Below, in pieces: positions 15,732-17,054 of a stretch of 17,054 nucleotides of DNA. Both the position numbers and the translations under genes were made by a program. The stretch's first letter is position 1, and each line of letters opens with the position of its first letter. Source of the stretch: Alistipes sp. (GTDB lineage: Bacteria > Bacteroidota > Bacteroidia > Bacteroidales > Rikenellaceae); the NCBI GenBank assembly GCA_017559685.1, contig JAFYQY010000059.1, positions 1-17,054 on the forward strand. The letters run 5' to 3'. The notes beneath the pieces are model-generated. The model searched no databases and was not told the origin of the DNA. It saw only the letters and a program-made list of their open reading frames with translations.

Positions 15732-16565
15732 TTACTCCGCAAAGTATTTTTCGTAGAGTTTAGGGTTTTGATTGGCTATATCTTCCCAATGAATACACTT
15801 TATGTTCTTTTGATAATCTTTGGAGATATTCTTCTTAATAAACTCGTTTGCCTGATGAGCAACAACCGTGTTTTTTTTAGGATACAAAAGAATCAAATAC
15901 TTTTTCTCATCCGTAATACGCACCGCATTACGATAAAGCTGATAACTCTCTGCAAACTCCTCAAATTGAGGTTCTTGATTCTTCAAGCAATAAGCCTTCG
16001 GAAGAAACTTTTTTAGGTAGGTATTTTGGAATTTATCTCGGTGCGACTCGTCATCTTCAGCCTTTCCAAACCCATATTCGGTATATTTTATCTCGAAGTA
16101 GAGTTTGAGATGATTGGTATCGTCCTGGATATAAAAATCGAATTGAGTATTCTCTTCTTTGTCAGGGCAGTATTCAAAGGCGCACTTTGCATCCGGCGAG
16201 ATAGTTATTTCCAGCTTTTCAGAGAGCAGATTTATAAGTACGGTCGTGGGATGAGACTCTTTTGTAATAAGCGGGCGGAAAAAGTTGTAGCACAACACCT
16301 GCGATGAGGAGAGATGGTGAGCAAAACGGTGCATCTTCGATTCGAAGAACAGATCGCGATAATCCCTCTTTAACAGGTTCCATTTGCAGACAGTTTCCCA
16401 CTTATTCTTTCGATTTTTTTTCTGGTTTTTAGCTTCGTCAAATTTCAGAATATGCGGATACTCTCCTTTGCCCTGCCATGTTCCGCCAATAGGCAAATTC
16501 TTCTCGTTGGCATACCACTCAAGGTGTTTTTTGCGATTCTCTGCATAACTCATGGTCTTTTCCAT
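15732..16565 (-). CDS. Probable PD-(D/E)XK nuclease, restriction-endonuclease-like
   Basis: A 277-residue soluble protein, lysine-rich and AT-richer than the neighbouring genes. A candidate PD-(D/E)XK core is visible: Asp143 in TQFDFYI, then a strand with Glu158-Ile-Lys160 in LYFEIKYTEYGFG. An upstream helix carries SSSQVLCYNFF (residues 86-96). As I recall, an SSQ-x-LC-x-N motif followed by such a core is found in a family annotated as putative restriction endonucleases of Bacteroidota (the PGN_0703 type); that match is from memory. No methyltransferase lies next to it. A start five residues in (16553) is also possible. It lies 29 bases downstream of the GyrA-like gene, so the two are probably co-transcribed. 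Nuclease activity and DNA target are inference. Confidence 0.65.
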   Translation of the reverse strand: MEKTMSYAENRKKHLEWYANEKNLPIGGTWQGKGEYPHILKFDEAKNQKKNRKNKWETVCKWNLLKRDYRDLFFESKMHRFAHHLSSSQVLCYNFFRPLITKESHPTTVLINLLSEKLEITISPDAKCAFEYCPDKEENTQFDFYIQDDTNHLKLYFEIKYTEYGFGKAEDDESHRDKFQNTYLKKFLPKAYCLKNQEPQFEEFAESYQLYRNAVRITDEKKYLILLYPKKNTVVAHQANEFIKKNISKDYQKNIKCIHWEDIANQNPKLYEKYFAE

Positions 16566-16594
16566 CCTTTTAAGTTGATTTAGGTTCTACAAAT

Positions 16595-16909
16595 TTATAA
16601 TTTTTTTTTGTTTGGTGCAAGTATTTGGCAATAGCGTAATATCTTCTCGTACTCCTTTTGGAGATCATCGTATTCCAACGCCCCAAATTTGCGAAGTTCA
16701 TAGTTAAGCAAGAAATTAACCTGCTTTGATGAAAGATTAAAGCGGGATGAAATACTCTTTTTAGCCTCTGCTAAGTTCTGCGACTTGCGTATAATATTAA
16801 ATAACTCCTCCTGACATTGCACAACCGCAAGCAGCGCCTCCAAGCGCAACTTTTGCCATTGGTAGTAGCTTGTTTTCTGCTTTCTCAAATCGTTCGTATT
16901 CATATTCAT
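16595..16909 (-). CDS. Small protein resembling only the C-gate segment of GyrA/ParC
   Basis: A 104-residue protein. From residue 22 to about 92 it reads like the GyrA/ParC stretch that runs from the long coiled-coil helix into the C-gate dimer interface: LEALL, IIRKSQNLAEAK, SRFNLSSKQ, LRKFGALEYDDL and QKEYEKI align with the GyrA pattern LEGLL...IIR...PAEAK...RFGLSEIQ...LRRLTGLE...EYEEL. The winged-helix domain with the catalytic tyrosine, the tower, and the beta-pinwheel C-terminal domain are all missing. It is probably an all-helical dimer. It has its own ATG and a complete frame, and a nine-A tract encodes the final KKK. It is the first gene of the operon with the nuclease. It may be a subunit of that nuclease or may contact cellular gyrase or topoisomerase IV. 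Confidence 0.6.
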   Translation of the reverse strand: MNMNTNDLRKQKTSYYQWQKLRLEALLAVVQCQEELFNIIRKSQNLAEAKKSISSRFNLSSKQVNFLLNYELRKFGALEYDDLQKEYEKILRYCQILAPNKKKL

Positions 16910-16948
16910 TGCAAATTTTTTAATCGTTTAGTGTTAATATATGGCAGG

Positions 16949-16971
16949 GGTGTGCAACATTATTGCGCACC
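16949..16971. promoter_or_regulatory. Inverted-repeat operator between divergent genes
   Basis: ggtgtgcaa (16949-16957) and ttgcgcacc (16963-16971) are reverse complements at eight of nine positions with a 5-bp centre. The element ends six bases before the -7 box of the regulator and lies about 40 bp upstream of the GyrA-like ATG. A dimeric regulator bound here would cover the promoter, so autoregulation and control of the nuclease operon are plausible. Confidence 0.6.
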
Positions 16972-16977
16972 TATTCG

Positions 16978-16985
16978 TATATTTG
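16978..16985 (+). promoter_or_regulatory. Bacteroidota -7 box for the divergent regulator gene
   Basis: TATATTTG matches TAnnTTTG, 25 bases before the ATG at 17011 and just downstream of the inverted repeat. Confidence 0.55.
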
Positions 16986-17010
16986 TAAAAAAGTAGAAAA
17001 AATTTTGACT

Positions 17011-17054
17011 ATGGCAAGCAATGTTATTAACCGTTATGTGTGGTTGCTCAATAC
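17011..17054 (+). CDS. 5' end of a probable WYL-domain transcriptional regulator (partial)
   Basis: Only 14 full codons are visible before the window ends: MASNVINRYVWLLN. This opening closely resembles, from memory, the N-terminus of the Bacteroidota WYL-domain proteins that begin with a winged-helix segment of the type NRYIWLVDTIYRAG. Such WYL regulators often sit beside defence genes and act as ligand-sensing repressors. The fit with a divergent promoter and an operator-like inverted repeat supports a regulator. With so few residues the family call is tentative. Confidence 0.5.
   Translation, partial: MASNVINRYVWLLN

Noticed and set aside
16595..16909. GyrA-like gene as a broken gyrA/parC pseudogene
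   Set aside because: The frame is complete, begins with its own ATG at a divergent promoter region, and no remnant of the catalytic or pinwheel domains is seen on either side.

Overview
The window looks like a Bacteroidota chromosome, most likely Bacteroidales and possibly Alistipes/Rikenellaceae-like. The evidence is the gene families present (a long metG with a C-terminal tRNA-binding domain, an Mrp with no CxxC, a YbeY with no third His), repeated TAnnTTTG promoter boxes upstream of genes, and the absence of obvious Shine-Dalgarno sequences. The genus is inference; Bacteroidota is well supported.

Layout. 1-4490: the 3' end of a repeat-containing helical protein; a convergent two-gene operon (class-III aminotransferase, then a sodium:solute symporter); and a divergently transcribed secreted histidine acid phosphatase. 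4490-9373: nadA (minus strand), then hlyIII, sppA and an Mrp-type P-loop ATPase (plus strand), separated by promoters, terminators and short intergenic repeats. 9352-9725: a very AT-rich non-coding stretch with seven DnaA-box-like nonamers at regular spacing, next to ybeY and mnmG. Two perfect parS-type palindromes lie right behind mnmG and a third near-perfect one lies at 13371. I read 9.35-13.4 kb as a candidate chromosome origin/centromere neighbourhood. 12245-15434: ilvE and metG on the minus strand, housekeeping genes separated by a small extragenic repeat that recurs upstream of metG.

15.49-17.05 kb is an accessory block. After about 240 bp of degenerate extragenic repeats comes a terminator, then a probable PD-(D/E)XK nuclease. 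Next is a 104-residue protein that resembles only the C-gate coiled-coil/dimerisation segment of GyrA/ParC. Divergent from these, across an inverted-repeat operator, is the first codons of a probable WYL-domain regulator, cut by the window end. Nuclease, stand-alone topoisomerase C-gate segment and WYL-type regulator together make the best candidate for an undescribed (possibly defence) system here.

I saw no tRNA, rRNA, CRISPR array or insertion sequence.
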